64,000 nucleotides of DNA from Anaerolineae bacterium (GTDB lineage: Bacteria > Chloroflexota > Anaerolineae > Promineifilales > Promineifilaceae). Numbering within the stretch: the first letter of the stretch is position 1; the number at the start of each line of letters is the position of its first letter. The notes beneath the pieces are model-generated. The model did not search any database. It saw only the letters and a list, made by a program, of their open reading frames with translations, and was not told where the DNA came from. Both the position numbers and the translations under genes were made by a program. Location of the stretch: contig JAUIAP010000022.1 of assembly GCA_030425205.1 (NCBI GenBank), positions 43,341 to 107,340 of the forward strand. Reading direction: 5' to 3'. Positions 8,310 through 16,758 of the stretch are shown here, in pieces.

Positions 8310-8672
8310 ATGAATGCTGAACGAATGCGTGTATTGCGGATGATCGAAAGTGGGGCAATTTCGGCCGCCGATGGAGCGATGCTATTGGGGCAGCTCGCGA
8401 CGCAAGATGAGGCAACCCCCAGCGACCAACCGCAGGAGCGACCGCGCTGGTTTCGTGTGCATGTCAGCGACGTGCAGACGGGAAAGAGCAAGGTCAACCT
8501 CAATATCCCGCTCGATTTGGTTGAAGTTGGGCTGCGAATGGGGGCGCGATTTGTGCCAGATTGGGAGCCAAGCCATTACGAGCCAATTTTGAAGGCGGCG
8601 CAAGCGGGTGAGACGGGGCAGATGTTGGAAGAGATTAGTGATGGGGAACGGATCGAAATTTTTGTGGAGTGA
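8310..8672 (+). CDS. SHOCT-like domain protein, paralogue of the 5438 gene
   Basis: A 120-residue protein with a good ribosome-binding site (GGGGAGATAATTAA before the ATG). Residues 1-28 carry the shared motif ERMRVLRMIESGAISAADGA. The rest (KVNLNIPLDLVEVGLRMGAR, then FVPDWEPSHYEP) parallels the C-terminal domain of the protein at 5438, without its long acidic linker. It is the fourth protein with this motif between 4988 and 8672. Function is unknown; YvlB/LiaX-like proteins point to envelope stress, by inference. The gene is convergent with folA. Confidence 0.65.
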   Translation: MNAERMRVLRMIESGAISAADGAMLLGQLATQDEATPSDQPQERPRWFRVHVSDVQTGKSKVNLNIPLDLVEVGLRMGARFVPDWEPSHYEPILKAAQAGETGQMLEEISDGERIEIFVE

Positions 8673-8732
8673 AATGGCGGAAGCAGTTCAGTAGTTTCGC
8701 ACGTGAAAGATTTGTTGCCACAAATTGACACC

Positions 8733-8767
8733 AATTACACGAATCGGCCGATTTTATTCGTGTAATT
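8733..8767. terminator. Inverted repeat between convergent genes
   Basis: AATTACACGAAT (8733-8744) and ATTCGTGTAATT (8756-8767) form a perfect 12-bp inverted repeat with an 11-base loop that carries one TCGGCCGA copy. More units of the same sequence follow (AATTCGTG). It lies between convergent genes and could terminate both; related CGTGTAATTCGTG repeats are common intergenic sequence in environmental bacteria. Confidence 0.55.
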
Positions 8768-8808
8768 CGTGTAATTCGTGGCTCACTCTTGCGACTCGTT
8801 GTGTTCTA

Positions 8809-9318
8809 CTAATTCTCGCCATTCGCAATTTGCGGCTGGCGCGTTAAGATCACAAACGAAAATGAGTAGGGGTGCCTCTCATCGGCGGGATGGTGGACAC
8901 GTTCGATCTCTTGCCAATTTTCGGCCGAAAGCTCCCCAAACCACGTATCCCCGTCAACTTCCGCAGCTACCTCAGTCAAATAGATCTTGTCCGTCAATGG
9001 CAAAAACAGATCGTAGATGGTTGCCCCACCGATCACGACAAGCTCCGCTACATCGCCCGCCGCCGCAATCGCATCCTCAACTGAATGGACGACGATACAC
9101 CCCTCCGCCACAAAATCACACTGGCGGGTCATGACGATATTGGTGCGTCCCTTGAGCGGTTTGCCAATCGAATCGAACGTCTTGCGCCCCATCACAATGG
9201 GCTTGCTCATCGTCACCTTGCGAAACCAGCGCATGTCGTCGGGCAGCCGCCACGGCAACCCGCCATCAACACCGATGACGCGGTTTTTATCCATTGCAAC
9301 AATTTGAGAAATGATCAT
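8809..9318 (-). CDS. folA: Dihydrofolate reductase
   Basis: Dihydrofolate reductase reduces dihydrofolate to tetrahydrofolate with NADPH for thymidylate and purine synthesis. The 169-residue length is typical. Recognised motifs are MIISQIVAMDKNRVIG at the N-terminus, GLPWRLPDDMRWFRKVT (the Pro-Trp loop and catalytic acidic residue), MGRKTFDSIGKPLKGRTNIV for NADPH binding, VIGGATIYDLFLPLTDKIYL, and a C-terminal HPYSFSFVILTR. It is a single gene, convergent with the SHOCT gene and with no thyA nearby. Confidence 0.96.
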   Translation of the reverse strand: MIISQIVAMDKNRVIGVDGGLPWRLPDDMRWFRKVTMSKPIVMGRKTFDSIGKPLKGRTNIVMTRQCDFVAEGCIVVHSVEDAIAAAGDVAELVVIGGATIYDLFLPLTDKIYLTEVAAEVDGDTWFGELSAENWQEIERVHHPADERHPYSFSFVILTRQPQIANGEN

Positions 9319-9381
9319 AAAGTTTGGAGCGCGGTCGCCCCGCCCGCGTCTACAGCGAACGAACGATGCGCGCTCCCAGAA

Positions 9382-9945
9382 TTACAAACGTGAATCCCAA
9401 AGCGGTTCGGCAACGCCCTGCTGCTTATTCTCATAGCGCGACATCACAAACAGCGCGTCTGACAACCGGTTGAGGTATTTCACGACAAACTCGCCGACCG
9501 CTTCCTCACGGGCAAGTTTGAGGACTTCACGTTCGGCACGTCGGCAGACGGTGCGTGCGACGTGTAGATGGGCGGCACCAAGCGAGCCGCCGGGCAGGAT
9601 GAAATTTTCGAGCGGTCCAACATCGGCCGAAATTTCATCGATCAACCCCTCCATCTTGTCGATATGTCGCTGCTCAATTTGTGGGATACTGAATTTGATC
9701 TTGTCTTCTTCGACAAAACAGAGATCTGACCCCAAATGAAAAAGCTCATTTTGAATCGTCGTCAGTTCGGTCGTTAATTTCTCGCTCAATCCCGCCGCCA
9801 CAGCCACACCGATTACCGAATTCAATTCGTCAACCGTGCCATAGCTTTCAATCCGCTGCGACTCTTTTGGCACGCGCTGCCCACCGCCAAGCGATGTCGC
9901 ACCCTTATCGCCGCCGCGTGTGTATATTTTTGTCAATCGTGGCAT
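9382..9945 (-). CDS. Cob(I)alamin adenosyltransferase, PduO type
   Basis: This enzyme transfers the adenosyl group of ATP to cob(I)alamin, giving adenosylcobalamin. The protein of about 187 residues begins MPRLTKIYTRGGDKGATSL, the ATP-binding start typical of PduO/MMAB proteins. It continues with ESYGTVDELNSVIG and, near the C-terminus, the helix ARTVCRRAEREVLKLA with the conserved Arg/Glu pair, then YLNRLSDALFVMSRYEN. An in-frame upstream extension to 10038 overlaps the neighbour and is not part of the protein. The true ATG overlaps the stop codon of the upstream HhH gene (TAATG), suggesting translational coupling. Confidence 0.93.
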   Translation of the reverse strand: MPRLTKIYTRGGDKGATSLGGGQRVPKESQRIESYGTVDELNSVIGVAVAAGLSEKLTTELTTIQNELFHLGSDLCFVEEDKIKFSIPQIEQRHIDKMEGLIDEISADVGPLENFILPGGSLGAAHLHVARTVCRRAEREVLKLAREEAVGEFVVKYLNRLSDALFVMSRYENKQQGVAEPLWDSRL

Positions 9946-10763
9946 TAATTTGTCCGCCGTCCGCCTCGTAGCGCATCTTGCAATGACGTCAGCGCATCCC
10001 AATCTTCCGCTGCGGCGAGTAATGCTTGCTCCGCCCATGTGCTAATGCTGCCCGGTCGCCGCATTCCTGCCCCAGTGATGATGGTGGTAAGCTCATCCTC
10101 TGTCATGTCTGCCACCTGCATAAAGGTTGTCACACCCGCAGCGAGCAGAGCCGCTTCGCTTTTAGGGCCGATCCCTTCGATCTTTTGCAACAGATCGTGG
10201 ATGGTTGCAGACTCAGCATCTGGCGGCAAAATGACCATACCTTCTGATTCGGCCGATTGCACTTCCAAATCATCCGACACGTAGGCCTCATCCGTTTCAA
10301 CGCCCCCCTCTTCTGCTGGTGGCGCCTCTTCGGGCAGTGATTCAGTTGGTAAGAATTCATCGGGTGGCAAGACGACCATACCTTCTGATTCGGCCGATTG
10401 CACTTCTAAATCATCCGAAACGTATGCCTCATCGGTCTCAACGCCCCCTGCTGGTTCGAGGTCGGTCACTTCGCTGATTGCACGTGCGCTCGAAAGCTCA
10501 TCGCGCAGCTGTGATGCTTCCTGTTGTACGATTGAAAGCTGATGGGTGTGGTTATTGAGTTTGCTTTGGAGGGTGAGGATTTCGGCCGATTGTCCCGAAA
10601 CTTTGCGCTCCGATTCGCGTAACTGCCCGCGCATCGCGTTCAGTTCTGCCTTGAGCGACATGATCTTTTCTTGCGCTTTTCGGCCGAAAATAAAGCGTTC
10701 TGCTAAAAAGCCTAAACTAGTGCCAAAAAATATTGTAAGTAGCCAATTTGTAATCCGTTTCAT
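9945..10763 (-). CDS. Membrane-anchored coiled-coil protein with C-terminal helix-hairpin-helix domain
   Basis: The 272-residue protein begins with one transmembrane helix (NWLLTIFFGTSLGFLAERFI). A coiled coil follows (about 30-90, SLKAELNAMRGQLRESERKV), then an acidic region and a C-terminal HhH domain (IHDLLQKIEGIGPKSEAALL and AGVTTFMQVADMTEDELTTI) of the DUF4332/HhH_5 type. The acidic region contains a near-perfect internal duplication: GGVETDEAYVSDDLEVQSAE occurs twice, each copy with one TCGGCCGA. HhH domains of this kind often bind nucleic acid or proteins; the role is unknown. It is translationally coupled to the adenosyltransferase gene. Confidence 0.7.
   Translation of the reverse strand: MKRITNWLLTIFFGTSLGFLAERFIFGRKAQEKIMSLKAELNAMRGQLRESERKVSGQSAEILTLQSKLNNHTHQLSIVQQEASQLRDELSSARAISEVTDLEPAGGVETDEAYVSDDLEVQSAESEGMVVLPPDEFLPTESLPEEAPPAEEGGVETDEAYVSDDLEVQSAESEGMVILPPDAESATIHDLLQKIEGIGPKSEAALLAAGVTTFMQVADMTEDELTTIITGAGMRRPGSISTWAEQALLAAAEDWDALTSLQDALRGGRRTN
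10221..10450 (-). repeat. Internal tandem duplication within the HhH gene
   Basis: Two copies of about 85-90 bp (10221-10308 and 10360-10450) with only scattered mismatches are separated by about 50 bp. Each encodes the acidic block VETDEAYVSDDLEVQSAESE and includes the same TCGGCCGA site. The reading frame is kept, so this is a recent in-frame duplication. Confidence 0.85.
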
Positions 10764-10854
10764 TCGTTCATTCTACCCGTTGCACTGAGTAATTCGCAAG
10801 AAATTGTACCTATTTTGATGAGGGGTCAACGCATAACGAGGCGGGAATGCAAAA

Positions 10855-10883
10855 AAGCCGTTAAGGTATTTCCTTAACGGCTT
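10855..10883 (-). terminator. Intrinsic terminator of the subtilase gene
   Basis: AAGCCGTTAAGG and CCTTAACGGCTT form a perfect 12-bp stem with a 5-base loop. Read on the minus strand it is followed by TTTTTT, placed 29 bases after the stop of the subtilase gene. Confidence 0.9.
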
Positions 10884-10911
10884 GAAACGGGGAGTTATAA
10901 CAAAAAGTTGT

Positions 10912-12252
10912 TTAGCGAGCGGTGTTTCCGTTGAGGAAATCGGCGAGATTCCCTGTTACGTTGAGACTCGCTTCATAGGCCGCCAACACATCCATGTAGC
11001 CCGATCCTGCCTCATGTAGCGCATTGTTCATCGGGTTTGTCGTTGTGACGAGCAAATCCATCACTTGGTCGGGAGAGAGGTCTGGATTGCTTGAGAATAA
11101 CAGTGCAGCTGCTCCGACCACATGGGGAGTTGCCATGCTCGTGCCACTCATTTTTGTGTAGAACGGTGTCCACAATACGTCAACGGGGTTCAGTGCGGTG
11201 TCCAATGCCGTGATGCCAATGGTGCTGGAGCGTGCAGCATAAATATCGACGCCGGGAGCGGTCAGGTCTGGGTGTTTCAATGCGTCGCCAGATTTACCGC
11301 GTGATGAGAAGCCAGCCAGGTTGCCACTCTTGTCGCCAGCCGCAACGGCGAGAACCCATGGTGCAATCGAGTAGGGATTCATGATGTCGTTGCCACCATC
11401 GTTGCCGGCTGCGAAGACGCTCAAAATACCAGCTTCATAGGCTGCACGTGATGCAACGTTGATTGGATTTTGTGGGTCAAAGTCGCCACCTGAAATACCC
11501 CATGAGTTGTTGATAACACGGATGTTGTATTCAGCATGGTTGGTCAGAACCCAATCGTATGCCTCTGCTGCGGTGAGGATTGAAATGGCTTCACCTGAAC
11601 CCAATCCAACGAGGTCTACCTCTGGAGCGATGCCGCGATAGTGACCACCTGAGAACGTGCCGTCGCCGCCAATCGTGCCTGCAACGTGTGTCCCATGCCC
11701 TGATGTTGTGTCTGTTTGTGGGAAGTTTTCGATGGGTGGGAGCAGTGGCAAAACCTTAACATTTTGTACAACGTTGCCCATGTCAGGATGCAGTCCGTCG
11801 ATTCCTGAGTCGATCACAGCCGCCGCGACATCACCACCACCTTTCTCGCCGTAGGTTGTCCAAACTTGGTCAGCTTTGACATAGCTAACAGATTCGGCAA
11901 GGAAATATTCTAGAGGTTGGTTATGGACGATGTAATCAACACCGGGCAGTGCTGCGACGACGTCGATCAAGCCTGCTGGCAAAATTGCGCCAGCCATTGG
12001 CAATGTCTGCATCGCGTAGAATTCGTTCGCTAAGGCAGCGACTTCACTCGTTGCGGACATATCGTCAAATACGATGACGACCTCGATTGGTGCGGCCGGC
12101 AATACGGTGTCGAGCAGAGAGAGTAGTTCAATATCGACGTGATCGGCGACAATGCCAGATGCATTGGTTGTGTGAGTCATGCTGCCAATTGCAAGGACAA
12201 GCATTGTGACAAGTAAGGTTGAGAGACATACTATTTTTTTTGAGATAGTCAT
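10912..12252 (-). CDS. Secreted subtilisin-like serine protease (S8 family)
   Basis: A 446-residue secreted endopeptidase. It begins with a signal peptide (MTISKKIVCLSTLLVTMLVL, then AIGSMTHTTNA). An inhibitor-like propeptide region follows (about 40-120), ending in VDYIVHNQPLEYFLAES. The catalytic triad is visible as Asp148 in AVIDSGIDG, His186 in GHGTHVAGTIGG and Ser372 in MSGTSMATPHVVGAAALL. The oxyanion Asn is probably in FAAGNDGGND. After the protease domain it ends with only a short tail, so it has no surface anchor. A GGAG precedes the ATG by 10 bases. It stands alone, with a strong terminator behind it, and probably serves extracellular protein degradation. Confidence 0.93.
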   Translation of the reverse strand: MTISKKIVCLSTLLVTMLVLAIGSMTHTTNASGIVADHVDIELLSLLDTVLPAAPIEVVIVFDDMSATSEVAALANEFYAMQTLPMAGAILPAGLIDVVAALPGVDYIVHNQPLEYFLAESVSYVKADQVWTTYGEKGGGDVAAAVIDSGIDGLHPDMGNVVQNVKVLPLLPPIENFPQTDTTSGHGTHVAGTIGGDGTFSGGHYRGIAPEVDLVGLGSGEAISILTAAEAYDWVLTNHAEYNIRVINNSWGISGGDFDPQNPINVASRAAYEAGILSVFAAGNDGGNDIMNPYSIAPWVLAVAAGDKSGNLAGFSSRGKSGDALKHPDLTAPGVDIYAARSSTIGITALDTALNPVDVLWTPFYTKMSGTSMATPHVVGAAALLFSSNPDLSPDQVMDLLVTTTNPMNNALHEAGSGYMDVLAAYEASLNVTGNLADFLNGNTAR

Positions 12253-12404
12253 GATACAAATCGCTCCGTAAGGTTAAGTTGTCTATAGATGCACGCTCGA
12301 TACGTAAAAAATACATCCAATTTTGAAATTGCTGAAATTCGTCAATTTAGAGCATTCGCAAGGTTTAACCATCAGAGGAGATATTGGACTACAATTGGAA
12401 AGTT

Positions 12405-13238
12405 ATGTACAAATTAAGCGATTTTCAAGCAGCAGCGGAGATGATCCGCGGGCGCACAAATTTTCGGCCGAAAATCGGCCTCGTTCTCGGTTCTGGTCTG
12501 AGCAGTCTGGCCGACACCATCCCCAACCCTGACATTATCGACTACGCCGACATTCCTAACTGGCCGCGCAGTACGGTGGAAGGGCATAGTGGCCGCTTGG
12601 TTGTGGGTGAATTGGAAGGGCAATCTGTCCTCATCATGCAGGGGCGTGTCCATACCTATGAAGGATATTCGGCACACGATGTGACGTTTCCGATTCGCGT
12701 CATGAAACTGCTTGGCATTGAGACCGTCATCTTGACCAATGCGGCGGGCGGGCTTAATCCTGCCTTTCACGTGGGCGATCTAATGCTGATAACCGATCAC
12801 ATCAATTGGGTTGGTATGGCGGGATTAAATCCATTGAAGGGAGAGAATGACGCTAATTTTGGCGTGCGCTTCCCCGATATGACGTTTGCCTATGATCGTG
12901 ATCTCCAAAAATTGGCGCGCAAAGTTGCTCGTGAGGAAGGCGTCGATTTACGTGAAGGCGTGTATACATGGTTGAGCGGTCCCAACTTTGAAACCCCAGC
13001 CGAAATCCGTATGTTGTATCGGCTTGGCTCCGATGCAGTGGGTATGTCCACCGTTCCGTCCGTCGTCGTCGCACGTCATGCAGGCATGCGCGTTCTCGGC
13101 ATCAGCACCATCACCAACGTCGCCCCCCACCATCCCAGCCCCGATCATGAAACGACCCACGATGAGGTAATTGAAACAGGAAAAATTGTTGTGCCAAAGC
13201 TGATCACACTGTTACGCGGCATTCTGCGACAATTTTAG
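12405..13238 (+). CDS. Purine nucleoside phosphorylase
   Basis: The enzyme cleaves purine (deoxy)nucleosides with phosphate, giving base and (deoxy)ribose 1-phosphate, for purine salvage. The 277-residue protein matches the trimeric class by length and motifs: IGLVLGSGLSSLADTI (phosphate loop), GHSGRLVVGELEG, MQGRVHTYEGYSAHDVTFPI, LTNAAGGLNPAFHVGDLMLI, TWLSGPNFETPAEIRMLY, GSDAVGMSTVPSVVVARHAG and ITNVAPHHP near the end. A TTG at 12384 with GAGGAG just upstream is an alternative start; ATG at 12405 gives the usual length. A TCGGCCGA copy encodes NFRPK near the N-terminus. Confidence 0.94.
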   Translation: MYKLSDFQAAAEMIRGRTNFRPKIGLVLGSGLSSLADTIPNPDIIDYADIPNWPRSTVEGHSGRLVVGELEGQSVLIMQGRVHTYEGYSAHDVTFPIRVMKLLGIETVILTNAAGGLNPAFHVGDLMLITDHINWVGMAGLNPLKGENDANFGVRFPDMTFAYDRDLQKLARKVAREEGVDLREGVYTWLSGPNFETPAEIRMLYRLGSDAVGMSTVPSVVVARHAGMRVLGISTITNVAPHHPSPDHETTHDEVIETGKIVVPKLITLLRGILRQF

Positions 13239-13303
13239 CCAGATGAACCAAGTTTCGTATCGCAAATAGCGCACAACGCGACTACCCACGAACGAACACC
13301 CGA

Positions 13304-14107
13304 ATGTACTATCGTTTTCTCGCCTTCATCGTTCAGAATGACGTCTGGATACTGTTTCTCTGTATCCTTGCGATTATTTGGTATCTGGCGCAATTTCTAC
13401 GCAGCCAGCGCGAGTTGTCACAGTCGATGTTTTACATGGAGCGCGACCGGGCATCGGGTGCGCGCGGAACGGCGATCGTTTATTTACTCATTTTCATGGG
13501 GATCGCAGGCGGTGTCGTCTATATCAACACACAGTTGCGCGATGATATTCCCGCGATCTATTTGGAACCCCCCACGCCGACGCCCGACTTGATTGCAACA
13601 CGACTCGCCACGCCTGATGCGGCGCAACTGGTTACCCCGCTCGCGCAATTTCCAACCTCAACGCCGCTCGTTGCGCCGACCGCGACACTGCGCGATCCCA
13701 GCACCGCCAACATCGACCCAATTCAAGTGACGCCAACTCGCCCACTGGCGTTAGAGGTCGAGCCACTCATTGAGGGCTGTACGGGGAGCGTTTACATAAC
13801 GGAACCCGTCTCGGGGGCGACATTGCTAGGCGGCGTGTCGCTTTTCGGGACGGCAGACGCCGTCGATTTTAACTACTACAAGCTGGAAATTTTAGGGCCG
13901 CAGACGTTTGACCAATGGCAATTTTTGGCGGGGGCAATTTCGGCCGAATCTGTCAACAACGCCTATCTTGGCGGCGCAGACCTCTCAACGTGGGAGACAG
14001 GCATCTATCAACTGCGCCTAACGGTCGTCGACTCTGCCAATAGCGAGGTGGGCGTTTGTCTGATTCAGGTCGGTGTCATTGGCGTTTCGGCTGATGATTC
14101 ATCGTAG
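13304..14107 (+). CDS. Membrane protein with Thr/Pro-rich stalk and extracellular domain
   Basis: The 267-residue protein has two N-terminal transmembrane helices (VWILFLCILAIIWYLAQFL and AIVYLLIFMGIAGGVVYI). A proline/threonine-rich linker follows (PPTPTPDLIATRLATPDAAQ), then a C-terminal domain with CTGSVYITEPVSGATLLGGV, SLFGTADAVDFNYYKLEI and a final beta strand with GVCLIQVGVIG. The layout suggests a stalked domain outside the membrane. No family was recognised with confidence. The same stalk style recurs in several other proteins here. It lies between the purine phosphorylase and an MFS gene, all codirectional. Confidence 0.6.
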   Translation: MYYRFLAFIVQNDVWILFLCILAIIWYLAQFLRSQRELSQSMFYMERDRASGARGTAIVYLLIFMGIAGGVVYINTQLRDDIPAIYLEPPTPTPDLIATRLATPDAAQLVTPLAQFPTSTPLVAPTATLRDPSTANIDPIQVTPTRPLALEVEPLIEGCTGSVYITEPVSGATLLGGVSLFGTADAVDFNYYKLEILGPQTFDQWQFLAGAISAESVNNAYLGGADLSTWETGIYQLRLTVVDSANSEVGVCLIQVGVIGVSADDSS

Positions 14108-14149
14108 GTTTTCAGCTCAATAGCCCCGCTGCAAATCTGAACTGCCATC

Positions 14150-15334
14150 ATGAAATTGCTAAAACCAATCCCGCGTAAAGAAGGCGTTCAGGCACGCACT
14201 GTTTGGGTGGGGCTTTTCGGTCGATTTGCCGATGAACTGCTTTCCGGTCTATTTGTCGTTCTGCTCCCCACCTTCCGCAGCGTCTTTAATCTATCGCTTG
14301 CACAAGCCAGTCTGCTGCTGCAAATTCTCGAATATGTTGCCGTGATCGTTGAACCAGTTGCGGGCGTCTTGAACGACATCTGGCAACGCAAATGGATCAT
14401 GGCGTTTGGCGCAGCGGTGTGTGGCCTATCGCTGATGACGATGGGGATTGCGCCAACATTTTTGGTTTTGCTGCTCGGTTTCGCGCTGTATGGTCTGGGA
14501 ACGGGGCCGATGGCGCATTCGGCCGATATTTTGCTTGTAGAAACCCACCCAGATGCGCCTGAACGAATTTTTGCCCGTTCGACGTTGCTCGACACGATTG
14601 GCGCGTTGATTGCGCCGCTGCTTGTGCCGATTGGCGCATTTATTGGGTTGGAATGGCGATGGCTATTGATTTTGGCAGGCGCGAGCGGGGTGATCTATGC
14701 GCTTGTGATCGGCCGAACGCCCTTTCCTGCCATCAACACAAATGATGAAGCGGAAGAGGACGCGGGTTTGCTGCAAACGGTGCGCGCCAACCTGCAAACC
14801 GTTTTACGTGATCCTCAGTCGCGCCGCTGGTTGATTTTCCTGCTCATCCTGCACGTCTTTGAAATTCCGTTTCAACTCAAAACGATCTGGCTCAATGAGG
14901 CGGTTGGTATGAGCCAGCGCATGATCGGTTTTTACATCGCCTTTGAGATGGCGATTGGCGTGCTGGCACTGCTCTTGCTGGATCGTCTGCGCGAATCGGT
15001 GACAGTTCAACGCCTATTGCAAGCTGCACTCGTCGTCATGCTGCTCACCTTTCCCGCGTGGCTCTTACTGCCCGGCATCTGGACACGTTTTCTGCTCGCC
15101 GTACCGCTCAACTTGGCCTTCGCACTGCTCTGGCCGATCAGCCGAGCGCAATCACTCGCCGCGATTCCTGGCAAGGCGGGTGCAGTGACGGCGATCCATT
15201 CTCTCTTCTCAATCTTGCCCTTGACGTTGCTGTTTGGCTTGTTCGCACAGTCTGTCTCACTGACGACGGCGATGTTGGTCGTGCAGCTTCCAACGATCTT
15301 AGTGATGTTATGGGCGATGGTGCAGCCAGATTAA
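14150..15334 (+). CDS. MFS transporter
   Basis: The 394-residue protein is a polytopic membrane protein with about 12 hydrophobic segments, the usual size for the major facilitator superfamily. The N-terminal half shows RFADELLSGLFVVLLPTF and, after the second helix, the loop GVLNDIWQRKWIMAFGA, a form of the MFS D-x-x-x-R-R/K loop. The helix LLGFALYGLGTGPMAHSADI follows. The central loop around 200 is charged. No substrate can be assigned. Confidence 0.8.
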   Translation: MKLLKPIPRKEGVQARTVWVGLFGRFADELLSGLFVVLLPTFRSVFNLSLAQASLLLQILEYVAVIVEPVAGVLNDIWQRKWIMAFGAAVCGLSLMTMGIAPTFLVLLLGFALYGLGTGPMAHSADILLVETHPDAPERIFARSTLLDTIGALIAPLLVPIGAFIGLEWRWLLILAGASGVIYALVIGRTPFPAINTNDEAEEDAGLLQTVRANLQTVLRDPQSRRWLIFLLILHVFEIPFQLKTIWLNEAVGMSQRMIGFYIAFEMAIGVLALLLLDRLRESVTVQRLLQAALVVMLLTFPAWLLLPGIWTRFLLAVPLNLAFALLWPISRAQSLAAIPGKAGAVTAIHSLFSILPLTLLFGLFAQSVSLTTAMLVVQLPTILVMLWAMVQPD

Positions 15335-15367
15335 TGCAGGCGTTAGGCGTGCAATTACACCAACTTT

Positions 15368-15793
15368 CTAAAGCCCATTCAACTTCAACGCCACATCACC
15401 GATCAAAATCTCGTCTCCCACGCTAATGATGGTCGGTTCTGCAATGTCGAGTCCGTTGACCAGCGTGCCATTGCGACTATCCAAATCCTCAACCCACCAC
15501 TGATTTTCGCGGAAAGTGATCAGGGCATGTTGGGCGGAGGTATAACCATTGTTGAGGACGATGCTGTTTTGGGGAATTCGGCCGATACTCAACACAGGCC
15601 GCAACGCTACGCGCTCAGTCTCCCCATCGGGATGCGTCACGATCAGTTCACCGCGCGCAACCTCTTCGCGTGCCAGCAGTCGCTCTGCGACGCGCAACTC
15701 ACGCTGCATGAAATAGGCCAACGTACCCAAAAACGCCAGTAACGCCAGCGCAGAAATGCCCCGCATCAACAATAAGAATAGTTCTGTGTTCAT
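15368..15793 (-). CDS. FHA domain membrane protein (FhaB-like)
   Basis: About 141 residues from the ATG at 15793, which overlaps the stop of the upstream FHA gene (ATGA). It has one N-terminal transmembrane helix (LFLLLMRGISALALLAFLGT) and a C-terminal FHA domain with SIGRIPQNSIVLNN, SAQHALITF and DLDSRNGTLVNG, the loops that bind phosphothreonine. FHA domains read Ser/Thr kinase signals, often at the division site. The pairing with a DUF3662/FHA protein resembles fhaA-fhaB of Actinobacteria, but no kinase or penicillin-binding protein gene is adjacent. Confidence 0.88.
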   Translation of the reverse strand: MNTELFLLLMRGISALALLAFLGTLAYFMQRELRVAERLLAREEVARGELIVTHPDGETERVALRPVLSIGRIPQNSIVLNNGYTSAQHALITFRENQWWVEDLDSRNGTLVNGLDIAEPTIISVGDEILIGDVALKLNGL

Positions 15794-16584
15794 TGTGATG
15801 GCGTCTCGAAACGCGGGTGCATTTGCGTAATTTGGGCAGCGTCCTCGTCGACAGATTTTATCTCTTGCGTCTTTGCCAGCCCTTCCCCATAGATCAACTT
15901 CACGTCGGCCAATTGAATCAAATCGCCCACACGCAGCACGCACTCGTCAACCTGCTCCCCGTTGACATACGTTCCCGAGCGACTACCCAGATCATAGATG
16001 ATAAATTTCCCAAAGCGCCAGCGCAGTTGGGCATGGCGGCGGCTGACCGTCTTGCCCTCAACCACCACGTCGCAGTCGGTGCGTCGCCCTATCGTCAATT
16101 GTGGTTTATCGAGTGGCACATGTCGCCGACCGTTGACGATCAAAAATGCATCCCGTTCGCGTAGCAGGGCCAGTGGATCATACGCTCTGATCGGCCGAAA
16201 AACGTCCGTCTCTTCTGTCAAGATCGATTTGTGTTCTGCATGAATGTGGGCGTAGTGGCGGGCAATATCAGGGCTGGCGACCAATTCAACCACTGGGTCA
16301 GTCGTCAGCTCTAGCCGCAACTCGCGGGCAATTTGCAAGACGTAGTGGGCCAAAATCGCTGCCACGTCAGGCCATTTTTGACGCATCTCGGCATAATCGA
16401 CGGGGTGCAGCTGGACGCGATACTCGTTGGGGGCAAAGCCGCCTTGCTGGTTATTTTCGATGGCGCGGGCGAGATCGGCCGAAATCTCCACTGGATCGAG
16501 TTGACCCCCAAACAGCCGCCCCAGCGACCGTTCTGCCCAGCGTTGTGCTAATGTCTCAAAGCGTTCAAGTGGTTTTTTCGGCAT
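15790..16584 (-). CDS. DUF3662 and FHA domain protein (FhaA-like)
   Basis: About 264 residues from the ATG at 16584 (AAGGAACTTCT precedes it). Residues 1-115 resemble the DUF3662 domain of FhaA: LERFETLAQRWAERSLGRLF, then GGQLDPVEISADLARAIEN and RVQLHPVDYAEMR. The FHA domain (about 165-240) has TIGRRTDCDVVVEGKTVSRR, HAQLRW and DLGSRSGTYVNGEQV. In Actinobacteria such proteins link Ser/Thr kinases to cell-wall synthesis; a similar role is inferred. It is coupled to the downstream FHA gene by a 4-base ATGA overlap. Confidence 0.87.
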   Translation of the reverse strand: MPKKPLERFETLAQRWAERSLGRLFGGQLDPVEISADLARAIENNQQGGFAPNEYRVQLHPVDYAEMRQKWPDVAAILAHYVLQIARELRLELTTDPVVELVASPDIARHYAHIHAEHKSILTEETDVFRPIRAYDPLALLRERDAFLIVNGRRHVPLDKPQLTIGRRTDCDVVVEGKTVSRRHAQLRWRFGKFIIYDLGSRSGTYVNGEQVDECVLRVGDLIQLADVKLIYGEGLAKTQEIKSVDEDAAQITQMHPRFETPSQ

Positions 16585-16689
16585 AGAAGTTCCTTGACTG
16601 CGATTATAGAAAATCGGCCGATTCTCCGTCAATCAACAGCCAGCATACCTCACGCGCTGTATACTTTCCATTGAAAAAAAGTTTAGAGT

Positions 16690-16757
16690 GACCAGTGATG
16701 AGTGATTCATAATCATCTGTTACTAACCACTAATCACTAGCCACTAACCACTTCTCA
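16690..16757. repeat. Intergenic imperfect repeat of CTAGT/CCACTAA units
   Basis: Degenerate tandem units (ACCAGTGATGAGTGATT, then ACTAACCACTAATCACTAGC and CACTAACCACT) occupy the gap just before the selD start. They are related to the elements at 5362 and 55249. The two arms are imperfectly complementary. No Shine-Dalgarno sequence for selD is visible within it. Confidence 0.55.
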
Positions 16758-16758
16758 C

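Noticed and set aside
9946..10038. Upstream extension of the cobalamin adenosyltransferase
   Set aside because: It overlaps the coding part of the HhH gene; the family start MPRLTKIYTRGGDKG is at 9945.
13000..13200. Antisense frames inside the purine nucleoside phosphorylase gene
   Set aside because: Several antisense frames of 60-80 codons exist, as expected in this base composition; none has a recognisable product or start signal.
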